Positions 46,901 to 57,870 of a DNA stretch of 64,000 bases are shown here, piece after piece. The notes under the pieces are model-generated. The model was given only the letters and a program-made list of their open reading frames with translations. It did no database searches and was not told where the DNA came from. This stretch comes from Diospyros lotus (Eukaryota; Streptophyta; Magnoliopsida; Ericales; Ebenaceae). Every line of letters begins with the position of its first letter. The first letter of the stretch is position 1. Made by a program: the position numbers and the translations under genes. The stretch spans positions 11,334,753 through 11,398,752 of the forward strand of contig NC_068349.1 in assembly GCF_014633365.1 (NCBI RefSeq). The letters are read 5' to 3'.

Positions 46901-49900
46901 GTCCAAGTCTATTGTGCCAAGTATTTCGACTTACAACCTGTGTCACATTGACACTATTAAAAGTGTTTGTCAAAGATTTAGCATCAAGCACATAAAGGCC
47001 TTCATGAAGCCTACCCCTGCCAATCATCTGCGAAAGCTGTACATCCTAAACAATACATAAACCAAAAGAAAAACTGAGGCTCATAGCATTCCTTCTTACT
47101 AGAGCACTCGCTGATAGTAAATTGAACTTGAATTGTGGCGCAAATAACATATTTTCTAGCACCAAATGCTGACTAATCCTCACATCCCTTATATACTGAA
47201 CAGATATCCGAGAGTGATCAGGTAAAGTAACGTATGTGTCATTAACAGGTCGTAAGCAATGAAAAGAAGTCTTGCTAAAGCACACATGACTAGTAGCTCC
47301 TGAATCTATTATCCAATACCTAGGGTTATTTAGCATTGGACTAATTGATATAGAAAAGCAACTACCTGATGCTTGCTCTTGTGGAGCATCAGGTTCTATC
47401 TTCATCTTTGATACCCCAAAAAAACTCAACATACTCAACAAGTGTTGGTACTGAGCAGGATTCAATGTTTGTACAAAGTCTCCAACTTGACTACTATAAC
47501 AGTTTTCAACATCCTGCCCCACTACAGCAACATTTACTTGATTAGGAGCATTACTAGTATTGTTTTGATTAGTAAACTTATGTTTCACCTTATATCCTGG
47601 GGGATAACTGTGCAATTTATAGCACTTCTCTATGGTATGACCATGATATCCACAATGTGTGCATATTGATCTCTCCTTCTTCTGACTAGATTTATTATGA
47701 TTAGACTTGTTCACTTCATACTTGACATTAAAAGAAACAGAATTAGTATTCACATGTCCTACCACACTTCTCTGTTTCTCCTCTTGTGATATTAAGGAAA
47801 ACACTTTGTTAATTGGAGGAATATGATCCATTAATAACAGTTGAGCTCTTACTTGAGAGAAAGATTCATTCAATCCCATCAAAAAGGACATAATATACTC
47901 CATCTGATAATGGTCTGCCAAAGCCCTAATACCACCACAAGAATAGCTTGCACAACTACAAGTAGGCCTAAAATTACCAAGTTCATCCCATATTGTCTTA
48001 AGCTTTGTAAAATAAGCACTTACAAACATGAAACCCTGAGATAGGTTCACTAACTCACCCCTCAATTGAAAAATTCTTGGCCCGTTGCTTTGCTGATATC
48101 GCTCATTGAGATCAATCCAAATGTCTCGAGTAGACTTGAAGTAAATCATACTAGCCGAGATCTCCTTCGAAACAGAGATAAGGATCCACGAGATAACCGT
48201 ATTATTATTTCTAACCCAAGCATTGAGTAAAGAAACATCACCTGGTGTAGGTCGTGGAATAGTGCCATCTATAAACCCTAACTTGTTTTTCATCGATAGA
48301 GCAATTACCATTGCACGACTCCATGAGACGTAGTTATCCCCTGTCAAAGGTTGAGAAACCAAAAGAAGACTCGGACTGTCCAAGTGATGCAAGAAAAACG
48401 GACTCGAACCATCGTCCACAACAGAGTTAACCTCAACAAGGAAGAGGATAAATCTGGATTTTCCATTGCTATACAACGAACAAATAGTCTGAGCAAAGGA
48501 TGTGAAAGTAATCGATCTCCGAACAAAGGAGATTCGTAAGCAATCAGAGAGAAATCAGGAAGGAGTTACAAATCTCTAAACAACAGAGATTCGTACCAGT
48601 TACCAGTCACCGGAGAAGAATAACACGATGCTAAAATCAACGAAAATGATAAACGAAACAAGCAAAAGGAATACCTAAGGCTCGATGTCGAAGACCGACG
48701 GAGAAGAAGATGACGTTAGAGATCGAAGATCGACAATCGAATGACCTAGGGTTTTGAAGATTGCTCTAATACTATGTTACGAGACAAGAAGGGCAAGAAG
48801 ATGTAAAAAAATGCCTCATCCAATGCTTCCATTCTTAGATCTCAGCTTAAATAGTAAAGCAAAGTCTACTGAAATATCTAACTAATACAGCAACTAACTA
48901 AAACAGAAAACAAAACAGACAAAATACAAAGAAAATGAATTGAAAAATACAAGAACTTAATAACATTTTAAATTGACCCCACCTTTTTTCTCTTATGATA
49001 AAAGTTTTTAAAAAAATTATTTGGCTTCAAATACAAATTTTCCAAAAGTTTTTGCTATAGCAGTATAAAAAATTCAAAGTTTTGATCAGTTCAATTGAAC
49101 CCAGTGGTTTCTACTTGGCTCTGTTTGTTCTTGAAATTGCCTCTTTTGGAGGTCTTTTTAAGGGTGCCAAATAGAAATGAAGCTGAAACCACAGATACTA
49201 GTTTAACATCCCAATATTTATTTGGACTTTAACCTGAGAAGCAGGGATGCAATTCTAGATTTAGATTGGTGATTCGGAGAACATGATAATAATATGACAA
49301 GAAATTGTATTTTATTTACTTATATCAGATATCTTATCTCCCTAGAAATAATAAATTCTCAATTCACAAACATACAGTTTATCAGCGATATATATGATAT
49401 ACACAAAAATAGACAAAAATTATATTTGATAGTTAAGAAATTATTCTTAACAACAGGTAAATTCAAAATTCAGTAGAAATGAAGAAGAACAAAAATTTAA
49501 CTTCTGACTTTTAGGTGAATCCAAAAGCTTCCAAATGATAGTCATGAGTTAGCATAATTGAACAAATAATGCAGCATGCTAGATACGAATTTTGAGATGT
49601 CCAATGAACATGCAAGATATATGTTGTATACGTAGGTGGAACCCTTTTTTAAAAGTTTGAGCTTCATGTAAGTTTTTCTCCATAAATTAAGTTAGACATG
49701 TAATGGTGATCCTGTTCCTGTTCTGCTGTTGAAAATAAGTGTTTCATCAGCTTTACATAAGCGCTGTTTAAAATTATGAGTTCCTTTAGCCATGAGGCTG
49801 TTGCCAGAAATTGTTATGATGCATCAAAACCAGTTGATAGATCTTCAGTTTGTTGAACTTCTGTAGCTGAAAGTCTACACGGCTTCAAATGTTAAAGAGG

Positions 49901-50196
49901 AACTGGAGGCAGCGAAAAGGGAGTTTCTTCAAGCAAACATAATTGTTAAGAAGTCAAAGAAGGTGTTTCTGCCAAAGGTCCTCGAAAGATTTGCTAAAGA
50001 AGCCTCTCTTAGGTCAGATGATCTTATTAACTGGGTTACTGAAAATGTTGATAAGAAGCTTAGTGATTCAATACAGAAATGTGTCGATCGGAAAACCAGC
50101 CGTAAGCCATCACAGGTCATCGAGTGGTTACCTTATAATCCAAGGTTCAGGTATGTTTTCTCCAAGGATCTAATGGAGAAGCAATGGCGGCTGTGA
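28930..50196 (+). CDS. MIP1-type leucine-zipper / DUF547 protein, 11 coding exons
   Basis: Exons: 28930-29042, 30106-30175, 30314-30424 (or 30311, a CAGCAG acceptor), 31173-31289, 31493-31852, 34002-34315, 34643-34742, 34828-34887, 35760-35846, 36559-36699, 49867-50196. All introns are GT/AG and the 1,803-nt sum stays open to the TGA, giving 600 aa. ATG 28930 is the first after an in-frame TAG at 28894. Residues about 99-175 form the coiled coil ([20 protein letters not shown], then [18 protein letters not shown]), as in the ternary complex factor MIP1 leucine zipper. The C-terminal half carries DUF547 hallmarks: [47 protein letters not shown] and the final YNPRFRYVF. Homologues are plant proteins of uncertain role; MIP1 itself was found as a MADS-box partner. 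The last intron, 36700-49866, is 13,167 bp and filled with retroelements, yet the terminal exon is intact. Confidence 0.9.
33525..33600. repeat. Antisense LINE/SINE 3'-tail fragments
   Basis: Two copies of a word like ccttaattccagtaggtggg / ccgtaattccactaggtggg. This is the antisense of the tail found at the end of the LINEs in this window ('cctagtgggattaagg'). In intron 5 of the MIP1/DUF547 gene. Confidence 0.5.
33629..33652 (+). repeat. G24 homopolymer in an intron
   Basis: Twenty-four consecutive G bases in intron 5 of the MIP1/DUF547 gene. Could form G-quadruplex structure; exact length is prone to sequencing error. Confidence 0.8.
36700..38674 (+). other. First part of the 13.2 kb intron
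   Basis: Non-coding intron sequence. An antisense LINE-tail word (ccttaatcccactaggtggg) lies at about 37370-37390. A G-rich run is at 38269-38278. No gene. Confidence 0.6.
38675..40134 (+). mobile_element. 5'-truncated RTE-type LINE, degenerate
   Basis: The plus strand begins within the RT domain (words for [12 protein letters not shown]), continues with [13 protein letters not shown] and [13 protein letters not shown], and includes an intact catalytic [10 protein letters not shown] at about 39335-39365. It ends with a tail cctagtgagattaagggtta followed by ttgttgttgttgct, typical of plant RTE LINEs. Frameshifts and stops are frequent, so it is dead. It shares sequence with the minus-strand LINE 1 kb downstream and lies inside the MIP1/DUF547 intron. 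Confidence 0.75.
40887..43735 (-). mobile_element. 5'-truncated RTE-type LINE with 11-bp target duplication
   Basis: 2,849 bp on the minus strand, flanked by an exact CTTTTGAAATA at 40876-40886 and 43736-43746. The 5' end is cut inside the endonuclease ([10 protein letters not shown], then [16 protein letters not shown] and [11 protein letters not shown], 43652-43158). RT follows in pieces: [31 protein letters not shown] (42729-42349), and [18 protein letters not shown] with [11 protein letters not shown] (42309-41794). The catalytic FADD box is FAYD. The 3' ORF part (41739-41188) includes [11 protein letters not shown] and [11 protein letters not shown]. It ends in a tail antisense to cctttattccactatgtgggg at the left edge. 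Several stops and frame changes make it inactive. Confidence 0.85.
41188..43652 (-). pseudogene. LINE endonuclease/reverse transcriptase, broken
   Basis: At least five reading-frame segments of one ancestral protein: endonuclease 43652-43158, RT 42729-42349 and 42309-41794, and the C-terminal segments 41739-41446 and 41418-41188. The aspartate pair of the RT active site has lost one Asp (FAYD). Confidence 0.8.
43965..44162 (-). repeat. 3' LTR of the intronic copia element
   Basis: 198 bp. Relative to the other LTR it has an extra segment around 44059-44084 and lacks a 16-bp segment present at about 48881-48897. Confidence 0.85.
44200..48476 (-). pseudogene. copia gag-pol, interrupted by a few lesions
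   Basis: Gag and protease: 48476-47046, with the UBN2-like gag, zinc knuckle [14 protein letters not shown] and protease active site DSGATSH. Integrase: 47027-45819, with HNRLGHLS, zinc-binding CSIC and CDTWGPY; a TAG at about 46464 replaces a glutamine in the conserved P-x-QN-VVERK block. Reverse transcriptase and RNase H: 45794-44431, with [15 protein letters not shown], catalytic YVDDIIITG and DADWGSC; the frame changes near 45375 after LDINN, where a short deletion removes the usual AFLHG. A stop at 44431 precedes the last RNase H block, which reads on past it. A stop also separates protease from integrase near 47046. Otherwise well preserved. Confidence 0.85.
48775..48962 (-). repeat. 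5' LTR of the intronic copia element
   Basis: 188 bp. On the minus strand it starts TATTAAG and ends GTAACA; the usual copia start TGTTAAG appears mutated in both copies. Confidence 0.85.
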
Positions 50197-53100
50197 CAAT
50201 CTTTAATGATTCTTGGGAAGGAATGTACCTTGGCATGAACACTCATTGTTATGTATGTGCAAAGGAGACCATGTTCGTACTTCATAATGCCAAAGATCCT
50301 ACTTGTATATTTACTGTTTCTATTTGCTGATTTAGGGTGCATCTATCTGGTCTTTGATCCAGAGTTACCTCTGTGGATGTGTCATAACTTAAATGGGTAG
50401 GATCAACTCGTGATGGATGGGGCTGACTCAACTATTTCATAGGATCAAGGTTAACATTTTGTTGACTGATTTCCATTGGAAAATCTACTTCCCAAACATA
50501 GCGGTAATATGTTGCCTTTTTCCCACAGAAATTTGGGATTTTCCAATTTAGTGCATTCTACTAATCCTACCATTACTCCAGTTTCACGTTTCTGGAAAAT
50601 TTTGTAGCGAGCTGGCCTCCTGGTGGAACTTGACTGTATTCCATGATGCCACGCAGAACTGAGTTTTGAAACTTTGTTATTCCTCCTTTTTCCTAGTCAA
50701 TATTCCTTGATTTAAAATTTTTTTAGGAACAAGAGCACAATAATAGATGAGGCGTGATAGTAAAGATTAGGTGTTTCTTTGTGACTTAAAAGATCATGTT
50801 TCAGTTGTCAAAATTGTCTTTTGCGAGCAATAATAAGACTATAGAGAAATGACTCTTTCTTGTGGTCTTGCAGAGCAGATAATGTTATATATATTGATCA
50901 TCCATTCTTAAAAATGCCATAACAATTTGGAGGCAAGCAATGTTTGATGGGAATTGAATCCTAAAACTCATAAGCAAGTTACAAAAAGTATCATGACTTA
51001 TGAGTTTAGAAGCTATGTTGATGTGCAACACCTAAGTTTAGAAGTCTTAAACCTATGTGTGTTAACGTTCATTTTATTTTAAATACATAAATAAAATAAA
51101 TTCATTTTTAACTTATCTTTTTTTATTACCTATGTTTATTATATATATATTTATAAAATTCTACAAAAATTTTGACCATCTTTTCTGTAAATTGGACTTA
51201 ACCAACCTATAGAGAGACATTGCATCCACAACACAACTAAAGACACTTAATCATACTCATCCAACATCTCAACTACTACCAAATAATTCAAGTTTCAATT
51301 CCCAATTAAACCAAAACTAACTTATTTAAAATTTTAGGATTAAACAATTAAAAGAATGGGTAAATAAATGAATAATGAACAAGTGTCTCAAAATTACTAG
51401 TCCAAAACTAAAATCTTATACCATGGTTTATTAGGTGAGTTTGTCTTTAAGCGATCTCCTCAATTCATCTAGCTCTTATAACCTGAAATGTGAGAAAAAT
51501 AAATGGGTGAGCTAAAGCTCAGCAAGTAAACTCCATGCACATGATATATGCTTATAACATGTAAAGTTTGGATAAATTTCGAAATATTCATCCCCATTTA
51601 CTTTAACTTCTCAAAAACATTTTATTATTTTTGTGAGCTCACTTCGTGTGTCATCTAGCAAATCAGAATACAGTGGGCAATTCTTGTTTGGAATTGGGTT
51701 CATTCTACTAGTAATACTACGAAGCGATAAAAAGTTTTTTTCACTTTCAACTTTCATATTCACATTATTTCTTAAGTCGAGTGCATCGGTCCCCCATGCC
51801 CCATTTTCCACTCACATCATTCATGGCATAGACATACACCCATTTTCTTAAAAAAAAAAAAAAAAAAAAACTTGGGAGACATATCTTTGAAAGAAAACTT
51901 GCATTTTTCCACACTTTTTATTTAAAAAAATTTAACTTTCTCAAATCGATGCCTATGCATGCTCATTGATGCAATAACATAGTGTGTGTATATATATATA
52001 TATATATGCATGCTTAATTATTTCATTGAGCGTAAGAAAATGACACATGGTAACGAAAAGTTTTAGAATCAAATATTTGCAAGCTGACCACAAAGCATAA
52101 TATTTTCACATTAACCATTCAATATGGGGTGAAAATTAGGAGGAGTTTACTTACCTTAAGTCTTTAAAGTTCACTTCTTGAATTTACTAGTGGAGGAATC
52201 TTAGTTGCCCACAACGTTAATGTGCTAAAAATCCTAGTTCATTATCATTTATTTCAAAAATTTCAATAATCCTTATTTCTAAATATAGCTCACTATTATA
52301 TTTTCTTGAGTAAATTTATCATAACACTATATGTATAAATAGTAATAAATGCAAGAATATAAAGAAAACATTTATAATAGGAATCTACTAGTGAAACACT
52401 ACTAATTCACAAATTTAAACTATCAGTCCTTACGAAAGCAATCATAACTTGAAATTCATAGCACGAAATCATGTGAATCCAATTTGATGGGCTAAATAAC
52501 TTAAAGGGCTACATTCTCAATTAAATTCACATTAAGATTTATATTACAGAACTCTTAGAATATTTTCCAAATCCATAAACATATTTTTTTTTTTACAACA
52601 CGCAGTAAAATAAAAAAAATATTTTGAAATAGAAAACAATGTCGTAAAATTATAAAATTCACAAGTAATATATAAAACTCTTATAAGTTCATCATATTTA
52701 AAAATGAGTTCATAACCGCAACGTTTGGGATACCAAAACATTATTCTATCCTCCAAAGCATTATTCTTATGTAAATCTGCCTATGTATACGAAAAAAATG
52801 TCATAAAAACTTCTACGAGTCTCCAAATTATGTCATTCCAAATCTAGATGATAGATAACTCATAGAGGGTTATTTTCTAATTTGAATCACCCCAAAATTC
52901 AGCATATACAATCCGTGACAAACTTTTAAATTAGGGGCAAAAAGCTGTCTAATATAGACAACCTTATTATTTTATTAAATCTGTCAAAATTACATGCCTA
53001 TAATACCCAATTGATATAAAATTGAACCAATTATGTGCATTCAACTACATCTATGTATATATTGTATGTAAAATACACATCATATTAAATAGGTTGATTT

Positions 53101-54074
53101 GGAAAAAGTTTAATAAAAAGAAAAATTACCTTCTTTTTCTTTTTCTAGCCAAGGTCGAGAGCACAATGTGTGTTGAGAGAGGAGAGCAATGCGATCTGAG
53201 AGGGAAATGTGAGTTTGAGAGGAAGAGAGGGAGAGACCTGAGTTTTGAGGGAAGGAAAAAGATGAATGAGAATTTTTAATAAGTTTTGAGTTAGGTTGGA
53301 CTTTATTTGGGCCTTTTGTTTTTTTTTTTGTTCATTTATTGGGTCAAGAATGTATCTCTTATAAATTAACACAATATTAAACTAATTTGTATGCTATATC
53401 CCTATCAAGTGTTACTAAAATTTTCTAAACTCGAATAAATGCATTTAACCACTTAAACCAAATTCGATAGAAAATAATATATTTGGTAATTTAAATTAAT
53501 AATAACACACAAAATTGCATAATAACAAATTACAAATTTTCTAATTGGACGGTGGCTTTTAATTCCTTTAATTGCAAAATAAGCCTCAATAATTGATAAT
53601 AATAATTATAATTTAATTATTTATTATGATATAAATAGTAAAATTATATAAAATTTATAAATACACGTAAAATATGACACGTGATATTACATAATGAGAG
53701 TGGAACACTTAAAACTCGTGGACTGAATTATGGGTACAGAGTCTATCCCTTTCTTTTTATGCATTGTTGGTTCCAATTTACACTAAACTTTTTAAGTGTT
53801 GAAGTGCAGAGTTCAAGTGTAGACAAGAGGGCCCATTTTGATATGATCTCAATCTCTTGGCTGTCTTTTATTTTCATAGTTTGATAAATTGGAAGTAGTG
53901 AACTTTACATTAACAAACTTTACTACATAGGGTTAATTTTTAGAGAAACTTTAGAGTTTAGATACCTAATTATTTTTATAATCTTTATTATGATGATATT
54001 CATATTATAGTCATCTTACCTTCTTCCATGTTCATTTTTAGTATAATAATATAAGTACTTTAAAACAAGTTAGA
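50197..54074. other. 3' flank of the MIP1/DUF547 gene and intergenic DNA
   Basis: The first few hundred bases should be the 3' UTR. The rest is AT-rich without a supported gene. The words tgggtgagctaaagctcag near 51508 and the A20 run at 51849-51870 suggest retroelement debris. Short open frames such as 51633-51851 and 53022-53279 show no domain. Confidence 0.5.
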
Positions 54075-54524
54075 TGTTCCTTCCAATCCAAAAGGGTGAT
54101 CGGAGGTGGACTTGCAACGACGAGGGAATGGGTTACGGCAATTGGTTCGTCAGGGGGTGGCTGACACCTACTAGCACTCCGACGTTCAAATAAATGAGAG
54201 AATAAGTTGACAAAGTATTGGTAGGTTAAAAGAAAATATACCTTGTCTTTAGAAAGATCTAGTTTATATAGAAATATGAGAGATCTTCCTGCATGTATGT
54301 GTCGTGCGTTTGTACCGTGATGAGACTAGATATTCGATGCCGACGAAACTGTCTGATGGTGGCATGGTGCCAATGAGACCTTCATTAAATGATGATAGAA
54401 TTTACCATTAATAAAGATGAGATATGTACAGGTGCCAGCCACTCCCTGATGAACTTATCACCGGAGACCATTCCCTTACCGTTACAAGCTAGACTCCGAT
54501 CGCCCATTTGGACTGAAATGAACA
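54075..54524. mobile_element. 450-bp element with about 60-bp terminal inverted repeats
   Basis: The left end tgttccttccaatccaaaag and the reverse complement of the right end (tgttcatttcagtccaaatg) match for roughly 60 bp, continuing through gatcggag and agggaatgg. Flanks are TTAGA (54070-54074) and TTAGT (54525-54529). The core is non-coding. Long inverted ends favour a DNA transposon, though the TG...CA ends and 4-of-5 flank match would also fit an unusual LTR. Confidence 0.65.
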
Positions 54525-54529
54525 TTAGT

Positions 54530-56520
54530 AGTAACCAAAACAATATCTAAATTATCTTTATGAAAATAACATTTTTGTCAAAATACTTTAACAATTTATT
54601 GAAACTAAAGTGATAAAGAGATTTAAGCTAAGTCAAATAGACATTAAATCCATGGCAAAGTTGAGCTTTTTAAGACCTGTTATTATCAAAACCAAAAAAC
54701 TTTTTTTTCTATGATTCTCCCCCAATTTAAATGAGACAAAGGAATAACACATCGAATGGTCAATTCTGTCCCATTACCTTTGTTTCTCTGGAATTAGCAA
54801 AACTTCCTTTCATCCACCCACGTTCCTATTTCCCAAACAAGCCATTCTTCAATTTTTGTGAAGATTGACCAACTTATCCATTTTTTATTTTCCCTTTTAG
54901 TTTTTATATGTTTAATTTCTTTTAATGAAAATTGAGCATATTGTTTGACGAGACATTTCTTCGTATATTTTTGTTTGATCGGCCCGACCCATCAAGTTAC
55001 GAGTTGGATTAAGTTGGTTAAATCAATTTGTTTGATATTTCTATTACAAAACAAGTCAATAATTATTACTGATCATTAATATAAGTGAATTATTAAATAA
55101 AATTGAAAAATGAAAAGAAAAAAAAAAATTAAAGGCGGAAACAAATTCTTCTTTATCCTAACATTATGAGAACACAAATAAATGATAAACATAATTTTTT
55201 ACTTTTTATCTACAAAAGTATAATTAAATGAGTTTTGAGATTTTAAAATTCAAACTTGACCTCTAAATAAAAACTTATTACTAGTCAAAAATAAAAATAA
55301 CAAAAGAATTTAAGGTCACCCCTCATTTAATTAGCAGATCAAGTTATCTCTCATTTAATTATTTTATTTCATATATCTACTTACACGTGTTAAAAATATA
55401 TTTGTTCATAGTAAATTTTTTATTATATTATATATAAATATATATTTTTTTATTTTGTAAATATTACGCAAACTTTTCTTAATTGAAGGATTGTCGCACA
55501 TGCCTCTAACTAACAGATTTTGAATTGGAACTTGATGACGACGAAGATTCAACCAACCATTATAGGTGATAATTTTTTTCTAATAAAATAATTATAAATA
55601 TTAATTTGAATTATATCTATAATTAAGAATTAATAAAAGTAATGTTAATTATTTTTTTTAAAAAATTTATCACCAATCAATAAAATTGTTTGATTATAAA
55701 CTTATTTTGTAGAAGTTACGACGAATGTAATAAATTGTTATTATTTTATTGTGTGAAGTTTGATATTAAGTAAAATATTAAATTTGATGATTGTTTAATT
55801 TGCTTTATGAAATTATATATTAATTTAGAATGTTGCATTATATTAATTGTTAATTTTTATTTAAATGTTATAATATGTATATGCATATTTTTTACTTTAT
55901 ATTCAAAAATTCAAAATAGGAAATATAATATATATTGGTCTAATCTTAGCCCTTATCATAAAAATTTGAATTTAAATTCAAGTAAATTTGGATAAGATGA
56001 ATATTTCTAATCTAATTAAGTTTGACCATTTTTTAAAATGACTCGTGTACACTAACCCATATTAAAAAAAAAAAATAGACTCGTGATTCTCAACCCTTAA
56101 ACTGACATTAATTTCTATGTATTGGGTCAAATGAAATAATTTACTTAAATAAAAAAAATATTTAAAAAAATATTTTATAATTTTCTTAAAATACAAATTT
56201 TATGACATAAAATTATCCATATACTACTCACAATTTTGAACTCATAATATGGTATAACATAAATTTAAAAGTATAACTTAAAATTAATTGTAATGAATTA
56301 TAATACTACTAATAAACTTATGTATAATAATACTATGACGAGTAATAACTAAATAAATAAACGGTGAATATAAAATTGACTTAAAGACTTATTATTGTAA
56401 AAGAATATTAGATTAATTAAAGTGTCATTTCAAATTTTGTAATTTAAAAAAATATTTATTTAAATCAGCAAATGAATCCAATGGGTCACGCCGCAGGCTA
56501 ACCCGTGGCAAGGGAGTGTC
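54530..56520. other. AT-rich intergenic DNA
   Basis: No gene or repeat with clear borders seen. A few homopolymer runs (for example A9-A11 near 55120 and 56064). Confidence 0.5.
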
Positions 56521-56528
56521 ACGTTGGG

Positions 56529-56537
56529 CCACGTGTC
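56529..56537 (+). promoter_or_regulatory. G-box/ABRE-like element
   Basis: ccacgtgtc, about 30 bp before a TATA box. Two more ACGTG cores occur downstream at about 56748 and 56810. G-boxes bind bZIP and bHLH factors. Confidence 0.4.
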
Positions 56538-56560
56538 CTCAATTCGGCGTAACCCGCTTG

Positions 56561-56570
56561 CTATATATAG
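56561..56570 (+). promoter_or_regulatory. TATA-like box upstream of the right-hand gene
   Basis: ctatatatag in plus orientation, about 450 bp before the start of the CT-rich leader. It may serve the gene at 60197 or a shorter upstream transcript. Confidence 0.35.
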
Positions 56571-56999
56571 TAACAAAACGTACGAGACTAAGATAGTAAG
56601 TAAATAGGCTAATTTTGTTAGTAGTACTTTAGTCAGAAATTATTATAAATAAATTTTTACAAAGGAAGATACGGAAAATATGATAATTCGAAATTTATCC
56701 ATTAAAAAGTTAATATTTTTAATAATTAAAAATCACATCACGCAACACGTGTTTCTCAAGTACATGTGTTTCTCAAGTGTGCGGAGACTTATCACATAGA
56801 CTTATCTCCACGTGTCACTCTAGTCGTATCCGTACGATGATTAGGTTATTGAAGATTATTATTCATTTTACTTTTAAGATAAACAAATAATAATAATAAT
56901 AATAATAATAGAAAAATAAAAACGTCGCCGCAGTCAACACCAGATCGATAAATATTCAGCACAGAAGAAAATAGAAAGTAACAGAAAAAAGAGGCTGCC

Positions 57000-57640
57000 G
57001 GGGGCGGGCTTCACAAGTACAACGCTTTGTTACGGTCACAGCCAGCGGTGAATGAGAATGTCTGTGAGACTGTACCGACACAGGCATGTGATTCTAGACT
57101 CCCGTTGCTTATACTTCACGAACAACCAACTCAATTGGCTTGGTCCTTTTTACTCCCAACCAGGGACTGCCACGTTTATTACACTCCGTTTTTGCCCACC
57201 GGGTTGAAAGTATTTTCCAAAAAACCCCACTTTTTTTTTTTTTTTTTTCTTTTTCAAATTCGTTGGCGATCACACACTTTCTTTCTCTGTTCGGAAATAA
57301 AAGAAATAGAAAGAAAAAAAGAGTGCTTTGGCTCGACTGAGGAAACTCGCACACGCATTCTCTCTCGCTCTCTCTCTACATTTCGACCCGTATTTGATTC
57401 GCCGGAGGGATTTGGTGGCGATCTGCGAGGGATTTCGGGCGTCGGTAGACTGGTTTGGGCGGCGACTTCGTCTGGAGGCGGTCGATTTGTGGCTTAGGGT
57501 TTTGCTCCAAGTCGAGTTCGGAGTTGGAACCCTAGGGTTATGAAGCAACAAGTGACAGTTCGATTGGGTTTGAGTTGAGGAACGGTGAGGATTTCTTCTC
57601 CGGATGGAGGGAGGTAGCGTCTCTAGACTTACTTCTTCTG
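57000..57640 (+). other. Presumed 5' UTR exon of the right-hand gene
   Basis: GC content rises and CT-rich tracts (57230-57250, 57357-57380) typical of plant leaders appear. A donor cttctg|gtactg at 57640/57641 would join to the acceptor ttgtag|gggtat at 60186/60187. Open frames here (for example 57027-57497) are not in frame with the main ATG and would act at most as upstream ORFs. Confidence 0.5.
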
Positions 57641-57818
57641 GTACTGTTCACTTCCTTTTTCGATCTCGAGTCGTTTTTTAATGATGATGAATATTTGGTT
57701 AAATAGACTGTAATTAGAGCCAAAGTTGGGGGGCTCTTGCTTCATACCTGTTGAAATGGTGAGTGGAAGACTAAGGATAGTTTTCTGTTTCTTTCCTTCT
57801 TTTTTGCTTTTGTTTTGG

Positions 57819-57870
57819 TGGTGGTGGTGGTGGTGATGATGGTGGGGGAAGGTTGGGGGGGGGGGGGGGA
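57819..57870 (+). repeat. (GGT)n microsatellite and G-run
   Basis: Six GGT units followed by gatgatgg and then a run of about 14 G. Confidence 0.8.

Larger units (their letters stand above)
43965..48962 (-). mobile_element. Nearly complete Ty1/copia retrotransposon
   Basis: 4,998 bp on the minus strand inside the last intron of the MIP1/DUF547 gene. LTRs are 48775-48962 (5', 188 bp) and 43965-44162 (3', 198 bp). Internal signals on the minus strand: primer site tagtattagagc next to the 5' LTR (a mutated form of the tRNA-Met site tggtatcagagc) and polypurine tract cttgagggggag before the 3' LTR. The insertion is flanked by ACAT-containing repeats (aacat left, acatt right). One full set of gag, protease, integrase, RT and RNase H regions is present, with a few inactivating changes. 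Confidence 0.9.

Noticed and set aside
57027..57497. 156-aa ORF upstream of the right-hand gene
   Set aside because: Low-complexity reading of a CT-rich leader, not in frame with the conserved N-terminus at 60197.
57604..57640. Alternative start of the right-hand gene at the ATG at 57604
   Set aside because: After the proposed splice its frame does not match the MDYDDND frame, whose own ATG matches the family start.
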